Source: Ramlibacter humi (lineage in GTDB: Bacteria > Pseudomonadota > Gammaproteobacteria > Burkholderiales > Burkholderiaceae_C). Taken from it: a stretch of DNA of 64,000 nucleotides. The DNA lies in the NCBI RefSeq assembly GCF_004681975.1, contig NZ_SMLK01000002.1, positions 310,001 through 374,000 on the forward strand, given 5' to 3'. Below are positions 1 through 7,263 of this stretch, piece by piece. A model generated the notes under the pieces. It did not search any database. It saw only the letters and a list, made by a program, of their open reading frames with translations, and had not been told where the DNA came from. A program made the translations under genes and the position numbers. Each line of letters starts with the position of its first letter. Within the stretch, counting starts at the first letter, position 1.

Positions 1-588
1 TTCCAGGTTGAGCAGCGAGGTGAACGAGAAGCCGGTGATGGCGTCCAGGTCGCCGCGCGCCAGCATGGTTTCGCGCAGCGGCGGGTCCATCGACACCCAG
101 GTGACGTTGGCGATGCCGTTGGCTTTCTGGAAGATGGGGAAGCCGCGGCGGCCGGCGTCGAACACGGGCGCGCCCAGCTTCTTGCCGTTGAGGTCGGCCG
201 GCGACTTGATGCCCGACTTCTTCAGCGCCATCACCGCGGCCGGCGTGTTGTTGTAGACCATCATCACCGCCACCGGCTTGTTGGGCGCGTCGGGGTTGTT
301 GGCGTGGAACTCCATCAGCGCCGCCATGTCGGCGAAGCCCATGTCGTACGCGCCGGAAGCCACGCGCTGCACCGCGGCACCGGAGCCGGTGCCGGCGTCC
401 ACCGTGACGTCCAGTTTCGCGTCCTTGAAGTAGCCCTTGGCCACCGGCTGCAGGAACAGCGCCGCGGGGCCCTCGAAGCGCCAATCGAGCTGGAACTTGA
501 TCGGGGTCACCGGCTGCGCGGCAGCGTGGGGCAGGGCGCCTGCCAGCGAGGCGGCGGCGAGGGCTTGCAGGAACAGTCGTTTCGTCAT
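1..588 (-). CDS. ABC transporter periplasmic binding protein, NMT1/SsuA-like (partial, C-terminus off the window)
   Basis: The first 196 codons of a substrate-binding protein are present; the rest lies beyond the left edge. The N-terminus is a clear Sec signal peptide (MTKRLF, a hydrophobic core, then an AHAAAQ-type cleavage site near residue 26). The mature part begins with the FQLDWRFEG segment, then a glycine-rich stretch, GSGAAVQRVASGAYDMGFAD, and DLNGKKLGAPVFDAGR. This pattern is typical of NMT1/THI5-like and SsuA/TauA binding proteins that deliver nitrate, sulfonates, pyrimidine precursors or aromatic acids to an ABC permease. The substrate cannot be told from this part. The ATG at 588 is the first methionine before the signal peptide. 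No permease or ATPase is visible on this side, so partners should lie to the left. The neighbouring purine genes make a role in nitrogenous-compound uptake possible but unproven. Confidence 0.85.
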   Translation of the reverse strand, partial: MTKRLFLQALAAASLAGALPHAAAQPVTPIKFQLDWRFEGPAALFLQPVAKGYFKDAKLDVTVDAGTGSGAAVQRVASGAYDMGFADMAALMEFHANNPDAPNKPVAVMMVYNNTPAAVMALKKSGIKSPADLNGKKLGAPVFDAGRRGFPIFQKANGIANVTWVSMDPPLRETMLARGDLDAITGFSFTSLLNLE

Positions 589-921
589 GGTCGCTTTGTG
601 TCTTCGTGATGCTGTGGAGCAGGGGAAGCAAGAAGGGTGCCGATGAGCATTTCACCGCGTGCATGCGGGTCCGTGGCACCGGGATTTCCCCCGCCTGCGC
701 GGCCGCCCGCAAAGGCCGGGAAGAGGTAGGGGTTGTCTGACGTCCCGTGGCGAAGGGTGCGCACGGTGAGGCTGTGTGCCCGACTACGCCTGCGCTACAC
801 AGCCAGAACCATATTGGCTTCTACCCGCTGCCGGTCAGGGTGGCAGGGGGTCGGGAAGCCCACCCGGGCCTCTCCGGCCGGCTATCAACAAAAGGCCGTT
901 CGCGGCCTCAAGGAGTGCATC
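589..921. other. intergenic region with no supported gene
   Basis: This 333-base gap separates two divergently transcribed genes and should hold both promoters. I see no open frame with family resemblance. The only clear structure is a 6-bp GC stem closed by a TTCG tetraloop at 893-908, immediately before the ribosome binding site of the plus-strand gene. Confidence 0.6.
893..908 (+). promoter_or_regulatory. UUCG-capped hairpin in the 5' leader of the GlsB-like gene
   Basis: AGGCCG, a TTCG loop and CGGCCT form a perfect 6-bp stem. It ends one base before the AAGGAG Shine-Dalgarno at 910-915. There is no U-run after it, so it is not a terminator. It could stabilise the leader or modulate ribosome access. 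The structure is read directly; the role is inferred. Confidence 0.4.
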
Positions 922-1188
922 ATGGGCTTTCTCATCTGGTTGATCGTGGGTGGTATCGTGGGCTGGCTGGCCAGCCTGATCATGCGGACCGACGGCCAGC
1001 AGGGCATCCTGCTGAACGTCATCGTGGGCATCATCGGCGCCTTCATCGGCGGGTGGGTGATCTCCCCGATGGTGGGCGTCGGCACCATCAACGAGGGCAT
1101 CAGCATCGGTTCGGTCCTGGTGTCGCTGGTCGGCGCCGTCATCCTGCTGGCCATCGTCAACCTGTTCCGCCGCGGCCGGGTGCGCTAA
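922..1188 (+). CDS. GlsB/YeaQ/YmgE-family small membrane protein
   Basis: An 88-residue protein made almost entirely of three hydrophobic helices, with glycine-zipper-like stretches (LIVGGIVGWLASLIM, NVIVGIIGAFIGGWV, VLVSLVGAVILLAIV) and a short basic C-terminus (FRRGRVR). The pattern and length match the transglycosylase-associated / GlsB-YeaQ-YmgE family of small inner-membrane stress proteins, whose biochemical role is unclear. The ATG at 922 was chosen over longer upstream frames because AAGGAG lies seven bases before it and the family starts at MGFLIWLIVGG. A strong rho-independent terminator follows at 1239-1267, so it is probably a single-gene unit. It has no visible link to the purine genes next to it. 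Confidence 0.88.
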   Translation: MGFLIWLIVGGIVGWLASLIMRTDGQQGILLNVIVGIIGAFIGGWVISPMVGVGTINEGISIGSVLVSLVGAVILLAIVNLFRRGRVR

Positions 1189-1238
1189 GGCTCGCGGAGA
1201 AATCGCCGCGCGATTTCTCCGTGTTTCATGGCCAGTTG

Positions 1239-1267
1239 AAAAAGGCCGGGCAAAGCCCGGCCTTTTT
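1239..1267 (+). terminator. rho-independent terminator after the GlsB-like gene
   Basis: A perfect 12-bp inverted repeat, AAAAAGGCCGGG and CCCGGCCTTTTT, with a five-base loop CAAAG. The run of five T at the 3' side and five A at the 5' side make it usable in both directions, though the converging gene on the minus strand ends at 1401, about 130 bases away. Confidence 0.9.
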
Positions 1268-1366
1268 CAATGGGTGGTCGCGCTGCATGTTATTCCGCGC
1301 GACCGGAGTGCCGCCTGCGGCGGCAAGGTGAAGAGTCGTGACGTCCACGCTCCGCCGTTCCCTGTC

Positions 1367-1387
1367 ATGGCGGGCTTGACCCGCCAT
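1367..1387. repeat. short dispersed hairpin repeat, ATGGCGGG-type
   Basis: ATGGCGGG, loop CTTGA, CCCGCCAT, preceded by GTC and followed by CCA. A near-identical unit with a different loop (CCTGG) occurs at 45656-45676. It lies between two convergent genes and is probably one arm of a dispersed non-autonomous repeat. Confidence 0.55.
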
Positions 1388-1400
1388 CCACCTCCGGGAC

Positions 1401-2648
1401 TCAATCTTTCGCCAGCAGCTCGAACAGCGTGCGCGCGATGACCTTGGTGGCCCTGCGCAGGTCTTCCAGGTCCAGGCGCTCGTCGGCGCGCTTGGCATTC
1501 GACTCCAGCACCGTGCGCGGACCCGCTCCGTAGATCACTCCCGGGATGCCCGCTTCGGTGTACAGGCGCACGTCGGTGTACAGCGGCGTGCCGACGGCCG
1601 GGATGGCTTCGCCGAACACGGCCTGCCCATGCTTGCGCAGCGCCTGCACCAGCGGCTGGTTGCCGGCCAGCGGCACCATGGCGCGGGCGAGCAGCAGGCG
1701 GCGCACGTCGACGCGGATGCCGCTGCCGCCGCGCGGCGGGCGGAAAGTCTTTGCGGCCTCGCCGATCGCCGCGCGGATGGAAGCTTCCACCTGCGCCGGG
1801 TCTTCTTCCGGGATCATGCGGCGGTCGAGCTTGAACACCACCTTGCCGGGCACGACGTTGGTGTTGGTGCCGCCGGCGATCCAGCCGACGTTCAGGTAGG
1901 GGTGCGTGATGCCCTCGACCTTCGACGTCACCTGCTTGTACTTTTCGTTCAGCGCGTAAAGCGACTGCAGGATGTGAGTGGCGCCCTGCAGCGCGTCGGT
2001 GCCACTGTCGGGAATGGCGGCGTGGCTCATGTCGCCGTGCACCGTCACTTCCATCTGCAGGCAGCCGTTGTGCGCCACCACCACCTGGTAGCTGAAGCCG
2101 GCGGCGATCAGCAGGTCGGGCCGGGTGATGCCCTGCTTCAGCAGCCAGCCCGGGCCGAGCTCGCCGCCGAACTCCTCGTCGTAGGTGAAGTGCAGTTCCA
2201 CCGTGCCGGCCAGCGGGGCGCCCAGCGATTCCAGCGCGCGCGTGGCGAAGGTGAAGGTCGCGAAGTCGCTTTTACTGACGGCGGACGCGCGGCCGTAGAG
2301 GAAGCCCCCGTCCACTTCGCCGCCGTAGGGGTCGTGCTGCCAGCCTTCCCCGGGCGGCACCACGTCCCCGTGCGCGTTCAGGGCCACGGTGCGGCCCGCA
2401 CCGAACTTGCGCCGCACCACCAGGTTGGTGATGGATTGCAGGCCCGCCGCCTGCACCTGTGCGGCGGGCACGGCATGTTTCTCCGCTTCATAGCCGAAGG
2501 CCTGAAGCAGTTCGGCCGTGCGCTCCGCGTGCGGTGCGTTGTTGCCGGGCGGCGTGTCGGTGGGCACGCGCACCAGCGCCTGCAGGAAGCGCACTTCCTC
2601 GTCGAAGTGGGCGTCGATCCAGGCGTCGAGTTTCTCGAAGTCGTTCAT
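1401..2648 (-). CDS. M20-family metallohydrolase of the ureide operon
   Basis: A 415-residue ArgE/DapE/ACY1-type zinc hydrolase. Visible marks are ALNAHGDVVPPGEGW (first ligand His93, Asp95), the acidic pair TYDEEFGG (Glu158-Glu159) and the dimerisation-domain glycine-rich segment GWIAGGTNTNVVPGKVVFKLDRRMIPEEDP. The usual bridging-Asp segment GRGxxDMKG is replaced by GRASAVSKSD (119-128), so the metal-bridging aspartate is not in its usual place. It is the last gene of the regulator-puuE-uraD/allC operon; its ATG lies one base from the stop of the fused gene. Family knowledge says it cleaves an amide or carbamoyl bond. An end-stage ureide amidohydrolase role is attractive, but general peptidase or N-acyl amino acid hydrolase activity is equally possible. 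Confidence 0.8.
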   Translation of the reverse strand: MNDFEKLDAWIDAHFDEEVRFLQALVRVPTDTPPGNNAPHAERTAELLQAFGYEAEKHAVPAAQVQAAGLQSITNLVVRRKFGAGRTVALNAHGDVVPPGEGWQHDPYGGEVDGGFLYGRASAVSKSDFATFTFATRALESLGAPLAGTVELHFTYDEEFGGELGPGWLLKQGITRPDLLIAAGFSYQVVVAHNGCLQMEVTVHGDMSHAAIPDSGTDALQGATHILQSLYALNEKYKQVTSKVEGITHPYLNVGWIAGGTNTNVVPGKVVFKLDRRMIPEEDPAQVEASIRAAIGEAAKTFRPPRGGSGIRVDVRRLLLARAMVPLAGNQPLVQALRKHGQAVFGEAIPAVGTPLYTDVRLYTEAGIPGVIYGAGPRTVLESNAKRADERLDLEDLRRATKVIARTLFELLAKD

Positions 2649-2649
2649 G

Positions 2650-4440
2650 TCAATGCCGCTCCGCGGCCAGTTGGTCCAGCAGCGCGCGGAAAGCGCGCAC
2701 CGCCAGGTCGATGTCGTCGGCCGCCGTGCTTTCCAGCGGGTTGTGGCTGATGCCCGAGTTCTGCCCGCGAACGAACAGCATGGCCTGCGGCATCACTTCG
2801 TGCAGCTTCATCGCGTCGTGGCCGGCGCCGCTGGGCATGCGGTACAGCGGCACGCCGAGAGACTCGACCGCGCGCTCCCAGCGCGCCTGCCATTGCGGGT
2901 GGCTGGGCGCGGCCGCGGCCTTCATCGTCAGCTCGGTCGTGAAGCGGAGCCCGCGCCGGTCGCAGATCTCCTTCAGCTTCGCCAGCACGTCGTCGACCAT
3001 GCGGTCGCGCTGCGGGTCGTTGGGCGCGCGCAGGTCCAGCGTGAACTGGCAGCGGCCGGGGATGACGTTGGTGGAGCCGCCCGGCACGTTCAGGATGCCG
3101 ATGGTGCCGACCGAGTCACCGTCCTTCGCCGCGCGCTGCTCGACATGGAGCGCCAGCTCGGCCACCGCCACGGCCGCGTCGCGGCGTCGGTCCATCGGCG
3201 TGGTGCCCGCATGGCTGGCCATGCCCATCACTTCGCAGGCGTAGCGCACGCCGCCGTTGATGGAGGTGACGATGCCCAGCGGCAGGTGCGATTCGGTGAG
3301 CACCGGGCCTTGCTCGATGTGCACCTCGACGAAGCCAAGGTAGCGGGAGGGGTCGCGACGCAGCGCGGCGATGGCTTCCACGGTGCCCGGCAGGCCCGCG
3401 TGGTGCATGGCTTCGCGCATGGTGATGCCGTCCGCATCCTTCTGGTCCAGCCACGCGGCGTTGAACTGGCCGATGAGCGCGCCGGAGCCGAGGAAGGTGG
3501 CCTTGTAGCGCTGGCCTTCCTCTTCGGAGAAGGCCACGACTTCCAGCGCGAATGGCAACCGCTTGCCGGCGCGGGAGAGTGAGCGCACCGCGGCCATGGG
3601 CACGTAGATGCCCAGACGGCCGTCGTACTTGCCGCCGTTGCGCACCGTGTCGTAGTGCGATCCGGTCAGCAGTGCCTTGCCCGCCGCATCGCTGCCGCGG
3701 TAGAGGCCGACCACGTTGCCGACGGCGTCGATCGCCACCTCGTCGAAGCCCGCGTCCTTCATGTCCTGCCGGATGCGCGCGGCCGCGCCGCGGTGCGCAT
3801 CGGTGAGGTAGGTGACGGTGAGCTGGCCTTTTTCCTTGAAGCCCGGGTCGCTGAATTCGGCGAGCTTTTCGAGCTGGTCCCAGACCTGCTCGCCTTCGGA
3901 CGGCGCCACGGCGAACTTGTCGTTCAGCCGCATCTCGGCGATGCGGTGCACGTTGCGCAGGCACTCGCCGCGCTCGAAGTCCAGCGGGTTGCCCAGGCGC
4001 CGCTCGAAGGTGTCGATGATCTCGGCGCGCGACAGCCCCGTGCCGCGCGGCCCGCGCACGGCCAGGATGAAGGGGAAGCCGAACTTGGCGTTGTAGTCCG
4101 CGTTCAGCCGCTGGATCTTCTCGAACTCCTGCGGCGTGCAGTCGGTGAGGCCGGCCTTGCCTTGCTCGTGGGTCGATTCGGCGGTGAGCGCATTGCTCAC
4201 CATCGCCTTGCCCGCCAGTTCCGGGTGGGCGCGCAGCAGCTGCACCTGGTTGTCGACGGCGCTGTCCTCCACGATGCGCGCCATCGCGTGCTTCAGGTGC
4301 GCCAGCGAGCGGAAAGGCCGCTGCGCCAGCGCGGCCTGCGCGATCCACGGCGAGTTTTCGTACAGGCCGTCCAGCAGCCGTGCAGCTTCGCCGGGCGGCG
4401 CGGTGTTGAGCTGTTCCAGGGTGAGGGGCATGGCTTTCAT
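2650..4440 (-). CDS. fused OHCU decarboxylase (UraD) - allantoate amidohydrolase (AllC)
   Basis: A 596-residue two-enzyme polypeptide. Residues 1-178 are a UraD domain: LLRAHPELAGK carries the catalytic His72, followed by KFGFPFILAVRG (119-130). It decarboxylates 2-oxo-4-hydroxy-4-carboxy-5-ureidoimidazoline to S-allantoin. Residues 183-596 are an M20-type allantoate amidohydrolase/N-carbamoylase: TGSHYDTV (His262), KYDGRLG (Asp273), FSEEEG, GFVEVHIEQGP and SGAGHDAM are the family's metal and substrate motifs. It hydrolyses allantoate to ureidoglycine/ureidoglycolate with release of ammonia. The reading frame is continuous with no stop or frameshift at the join. The ATG at 4440 overlaps the puuE stop as ATGA, which decides the start over an internal ATG three codons later. 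PuuE catalyses the step between the two fused activities, so three successive steps are encoded by two adjacent genes. Confidence 0.92.
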   Translation of the reverse strand: MKAMPLTLEQLNTAPPGEAARLLDGLYENSPWIAQAALAQRPFRSLAHLKHAMARIVEDSAVDNQVQLLRAHPELAGKAMVSNALTAESTHEQGKAGLTDCTPQEFEKIQRLNADYNAKFGFPFILAVRGPRGTGLSRAEIIDTFERRLGNPLDFERGECLRNVHRIAEMRLNDKFAVAPSEGEQVWDQLEKLAEFSDPGFKEKGQLTVTYLTDAHRGAAARIRQDMKDAGFDEVAIDAVGNVVGLYRGSDAAGKALLTGSHYDTVRNGGKYDGRLGIYVPMAAVRSLSRAGKRLPFALEVVAFSEEEGQRYKATFLGSGALIGQFNAAWLDQKDADGITMREAMHHAGLPGTVEAIAALRRDPSRYLGFVEVHIEQGPVLTESHLPLGIVTSINGGVRYACEVMGMASHAGTTPMDRRRDAAVAVAELALHVEQRAAKDGDSVGTIGILNVPGGSTNVIPGRCQFTLDLRAPNDPQRDRMVDDVLAKLKEICDRRGLRFTTELTMKAAAAPSHPQWQARWERAVESLGVPLYRMPSGAGHDAMKLHEVMPQAMLFVRGQNSGISHNPLESTAADDIDLAVRAFRALLDQLAAERH

Positions 4441-5414
4441 CCCGAGTAGGGGTGGATCAGTTTCCAGTGGCGGGCCAGGTCGATGCGCCGGCACACCCAC
4501 ACGTGGTCGTGGCGCTCGACGTGGTCCAGGAATTTCTGCAGGGCGACGATGCGCCCGGGCCGGCCGAGCAGGCGGCAATGCATGCCGATGCTCATCATGC
4601 GGGGCTGGTCCAGGCCGTTCGGGTCGCCTTCGGCATACAGCGCGTCGAAGGTGTCGCGCAGGTAGATGAAGAAGTCTTCGGCCTGCGAGAAGCCCTGCGG
4701 CAGCGAGAAGCGCATGTCGTTGGTGTCCAGCGTGTAGGGCACCACCAGGTGCGGCACCACCAGGCCGTCGCTGCGCTTGACCTTCATCCAGAACGGCAGG
4801 TCGTCGCCGTAGTAGTCGCTGTCGTATTCGAAGCCGCCGTGGTCCGCCACCAGGCGGCGCGTGTTGGGGCTGTCGCGGCCGGTGTACCAGCCGGCGCCGT
4901 GCACGAAGCCGGGCGTGCCGTGCTTCTGGCCGGTGAGCTGCTCGATGGCGCGCACGGCCAGGCGCATGTGCTCGCGTTCCACCTTGGGTTCCACGCCCTG
5001 GTAGTGGATCCAGCGCCAGCCGTGGCTGGCGATCTCGTGGCCGAGTTCGACGAAAGCTGCCGTCACTTCGGGGTGCCGCTGCAGCGCCATGCCGACGCCG
5101 AACACGGTGAGCGGCAGCCGTCGCTTCTCGAACTCGCGCAGGATGCGCCACACGCCCACGCGCGAGCCGTATTCGTAGATGCCCTCCATGCTCAGGTGCC
5201 GGGCCGGGTAGGCGGCGGGGTTGAACATCTCGGACAGGAACTGCTCGGATGCCGGGTCGCCGTGCAGCACCGCGTTCTCGCCGCCTTCCTCGTAGTTCAG
5301 GACGAACTGCACCGCGATGCGGGCCTGGCCCGGCCACCGGGGGTGCGGCGGCAAGCGGCCGTAGCCCACCAGGTCACGCGGGTAGCCGGCGGTGCTGTCG
5401 TAGTTGGTGGGCAA
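4437..5414 (-). CDS. puuE: allantoinase PuuE (polysaccharide-deacetylase-like)
   Basis: A 325-residue cofactor-poor allantoinase of the carbohydrate-esterase-4 fold, unrelated to the amidohydrolase-type AllB. Hallmarks are the N-terminal YPRDLVGYGRLPPHPRWPG, VQFVLNYEEGGE, SRVGVWRILREFE, GHEIASHGWRWI (139-150 region), TPGFVHGAGWYTGRDSPNTR and SIGMHCRLLGRPGR. It hydrolyses S-allantoin to allantoate in the cytoplasm. It is translationally coupled by ATGA to the downstream uraD-allC fusion and sits 20 bases after the GntR gene. The ATG at 5414 is the only good start before the conserved N-terminus. Confidence 0.94.
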   Translation of the reverse strand: MPTNYDSTAGYPRDLVGYGRLPPHPRWPGQARIAVQFVLNYEEGGENAVLHGDPASEQFLSEMFNPAAYPARHLSMEGIYEYGSRVGVWRILREFEKRRLPLTVFGVGMALQRHPEVTAAFVELGHEIASHGWRWIHYQGVEPKVEREHMRLAVRAIEQLTGQKHGTPGFVHGAGWYTGRDSPNTRRLVADHGGFEYDSDYYGDDLPFWMKVKRSDGLVVPHLVVPYTLDTNDMRFSLPQGFSQAEDFFIYLRDTFDALYAEGDPNGLDQPRMMSIGMHCRLLGRPGRIVALQKFLDHVERHDHVWVCRRIDLARHWKLIHPYSG

Positions 5415-5434
5415 GTGAAATCCTCGGTCGGTGT

Positions 5435-6115
5435 TCAGGCGGCGGCCAGCGCCTGCGCGATGTCGTGCGTGGGCGGCGGCCGGTCGAAAGCCAGGCTGGC
5501 CTCGACATGGTCCAGGTGATCCTGCATCAGTTTCACCGCCTTGGCGGCGTCGCGGGCCGCCAGCGCGCGCACGATCTCCACGTGCTCTTCCTGCGAGTGG
5601 CGCGCGGCGCCGGCGCGCTGGTACATCAGCGTGATGAGCGAGCTGCGGGAGATCAGGTCGCGCAGAATCTGCGCCAGCACCTCGTTGCCCATCAGCTCGG
5701 CCATGCGCACGTGGAAGTCGCCCAGCAGCGCGATGCCTTCGGCGGTGTCCTGCGCGTCGACCGCCGCCTTTTCGCGCGCGACGTGATCGCGCAGCGCCTT
5801 GATGCGCGCCGGCGTGGCTTCGCGCGCGAAGCCGCGGGTCATCTCCGCTTCCAGCATGCGGCGCACGGCGAACACCTGGCGCGCTTCTTCCACCGTTGGC
5901 GCGGCGACGAAAGCGCCGCGCGCGGGCTCCAGCGTCACCAGCCGGTTCTGCGCCAGCTGGTGCAGCGCCTGGCGCACGATGGTGCGCGAGACGCCGAAGT
6001 GGTCGGCCAGCCGCTGCTCCGCCAGCTTGGTCCCCGGCTGCAGCCGGTGGCCGGCGATGGCCTGGGTCAGCTCGCGGACGATGACGGCGGTGGCGGTGGG
6101 CTGCACGGTCGGCAT
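5435..6115 (-). CDS. GntR/FadR-family regulator of the ureide genes
   Basis: A 226-residue transcription factor. Residues about 12-75 form the winged helix-turn-helix (PGTKLAEQRLADHFGVSRTIVRQALHQL, then a wing ending LEPARGAFVAAPT). Residues about 80-215 are an all-helical FCD ligand domain with the metal-binding style segments DFHVRMAEL and EEHVEIVRAL. It is the first gene of the puuE-uraD/allC-M20 unit and diverges from uraH, separated by 63 bases that hold a perfect 14-bp palindrome. By analogy with FCD regulators it should respond to a pathway intermediate (allantoin, allantoate or urate) and control both directions. The ATG at 6115 was chosen because frames extending further would run over that operator and into uraH. 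Confidence 0.9.
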   Translation of the reverse strand: MPTVQPTATAVIVRELTQAIAGHRLQPGTKLAEQRLADHFGVSRTIVRQALHQLAQNRLVTLEPARGAFVAAPTVEEARQVFAVRRMLEAEMTRGFAREATPARIKALRDHVAREKAAVDAQDTAEGIALLGDFHVRMAELMGNEVLAQILRDLISRSSLITLMYQRAGAARHSQEEHVEIVRALAARDAAKAVKLMQDHLDHVEASLAFDRPPPTHDIAQALAAA

Positions 6116-6133
6116 GATAGGCGTTGGCGACAA

Positions 6134-6147
6134 AAGTGTATACACTT
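6134..6147. promoter_or_regulatory. palindromic operator between the GntR gene and uraH
   Basis: AAGTGTATACACTT is a perfect 14-bp palindrome centred 25 bases before the regulator start and 38 bases before the uraH start. Its core TGTATACA is the kind of site FadR-subfamily GntR proteins bind. An imperfect second copy, TGTGGACACA, follows at 6149-6158. The palindrome is seen directly; binding by the adjacent regulator is inferred. Confidence 0.65.
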
Positions 6148-6178
6148 CTGTGGACACAACCGCCGCGAGGAGCCGAAC

Positions 6179-6529
6179 ATGGGCCTGAGCACCCACGTGC
6201 TGGACACGATGCATGGAACGCCCGCCGCCGGCATGGCGGTGGCGCTGTACACGACGCAAGGCGGCCAGGCCACGCTGGTGCGGCGTTTCGAGCTGAACGC
6301 CGACGGCCGCGCCGGCGCGGCCTTGTATGGCGACGGTGAGCTGAAGGCCGGCACCTACCGGCTGGTGTTCGACGTGGCGGCGTATTTCAGGAAGCGCGGC
6401 GTGGAACTGCCCGACCCGCCCTTTCTGGACCAGGTGGCGCTGGACTTCGGCATCGCAGCGCCCGGGCAGCACTACCACGTGCCGCTGCTGTGCAGCCCGT
6501 GGAGCTATTCCACGTACCGCGGGTCATGA
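6179..6529 (+). CDS. uraH: 5-hydroxyisourate hydrolase (transthyretin-like)
   Basis: A 116-residue transthyretin-related protein. It starts MGLSTHVLDTMHGTPAAGM, carrying the conserved catalytic His6, and ends with HYHVPLLCSPWSYSTYRGS, where the HxPLLxSPxxYSTYRGS signature with its catalytic His and the C-terminal YRGS is complete. It hydrolyses 5-hydroxyisourate, the product of PuuD, to OHCU, the substrate of the UraD domain. The ATG at 6179 follows GAGGAGC at a good distance. The gene diverges from the GntR gene across the shared palindrome and is probably co-regulated with puuE. Confidence 0.95.
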   Translation: MGLSTHVLDTMHGTPAAGMAVALYTTQGGQATLVRRFELNADGRAGAALYGDGELKAGTYRLVFDVAAYFRKRGVELPDPPFLDQVALDFGIAAPGQHYHVPLLCSPWSYSTYRGS

Positions 6530-6627
6530 ATGACGAATGACTTCGTTGCTGTCGCAACTCCATGACGAATGACTTGGCCTGACCGTCATCCGTCATCGAG
6601 CCGCGCAGCGGCGGCGTCATCCGTCAT
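6530..6627. repeat. four copies of a 12-base ATGACGRATGAC unit, two in each orientation
   Basis: ATGACGAATGAC occurs at 6530-6541 and 6562-6573. Its near reverse complement GTCATCCGTCAT occurs at 6585-6596 and 6616-6627. The set fills the gap between two convergent genes and can fold as a large stem, so it may act as a bidirectional transcript end. There is no proper U-run. Confidence 0.6.
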
Positions 6628-6637
6628 GGGCAAGACG

Positions 6638-7147
6638 TCAGTCCTGCCCCTCCGTCAGCGTGTCCAGCTGGAACTGGCCGCTCTTGTGCCACAGCCAGGT
6701 GTCCGTGTAGACCACCTTGCCCATGCGCGCGGGCACGGGGAAGGGCGCCGCGGCGCGCACGGTGCGCTCGATCTCCGCCATGACTTCGGGCGCGTGCTTG
6801 GGCGCGCGCATCCACGAAACGTTGCGGACCTGGCCGTCGCGGTCGACCTCGACCTGCAGCACGCCGACGGCGTACAGCAACGGCGGCATGCGGCCCTTCC
6901 AGATGCGCTCCTTGTTCAGCCCGTACAGGTGGCTGGCGGCGTCCTGCCGGTAGGCGCGCGGGTTGCTGGCGGACGAAACACGCGTGATGACGACCGGTGC
7001 TTCGGCCACGGGCGGTGCGGCCGGGGGCTCCGGCATGGCCACGGGGGGCGCCGGTTCGGCCGGCGGTGGTGTGGAACCGCAGGCGGCCAGCAGGGCGGCA
7101 ACGGCCGCGGCCAGCCAGCCGGCGGCGCGCGCGGGGAACTTCTTCAT
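6638..7147 (-). CDS. lipoprotein with TonB C-terminal-like domain
   Basis: A 169-residue protein. It has a lipoprotein signal peptide (MKKFPARAAGWLAAAVAALLAAC, cysteine at 23), a proline-rich spacer (about 25-50), and a C-terminal domain of about 95 residues: LLYAVGVLQVEVDRDGQVRNVSWMRAPKHAPEVMAEIERTVRAAAPFPVP. This resembles the TonB C-terminal fold used in TonB/TolA-like energy-coupling proteins, but here on a lipid anchor rather than a transmembrane helix. No ExbB/ExbD or receptor is nearby. It lies convergent to uraH and divergent from xdhC. The function is unknown; an envelope role is inferred from the anchor and fold. Confidence 0.75.
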   Translation of the reverse strand: MKKFPARAAGWLAAAVAALLAACGSTPPPAEPAPPVAMPEPPAAPPVAEAPVVITRVSSASNPRAYRQDAASHLYGLNKERIWKGRMPPLLYAVGVLQVEVDRDGQVRNVSWMRAPKHAPEVMAEIERTVRAAAPFPVPARMGKVVYTDTWLWHKSGQFQLDTLTEGQD

Positions 7148-7263
7148 CTTCTCGTCTCCTCGGGCGCGGAACGGCCGCCCTGGTCCTGCGGGCGATCATG
7201 GCCGCGCGCGCGTGCAACGGCCAGCGTGAAACCCCGGATGACATCGCTTACGGCTGAGTTCGC

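Noticed and set aside
2650-5337. A 895-codon open frame on the minus strand reaching from the UraD-AllC gene back through puuE
   Set aside because: Only the part up to 4440 has family motifs. The upstream part is the out-of-frame shadow of puuE in GC-rich DNA, and the ATGA junction fixes the real start.
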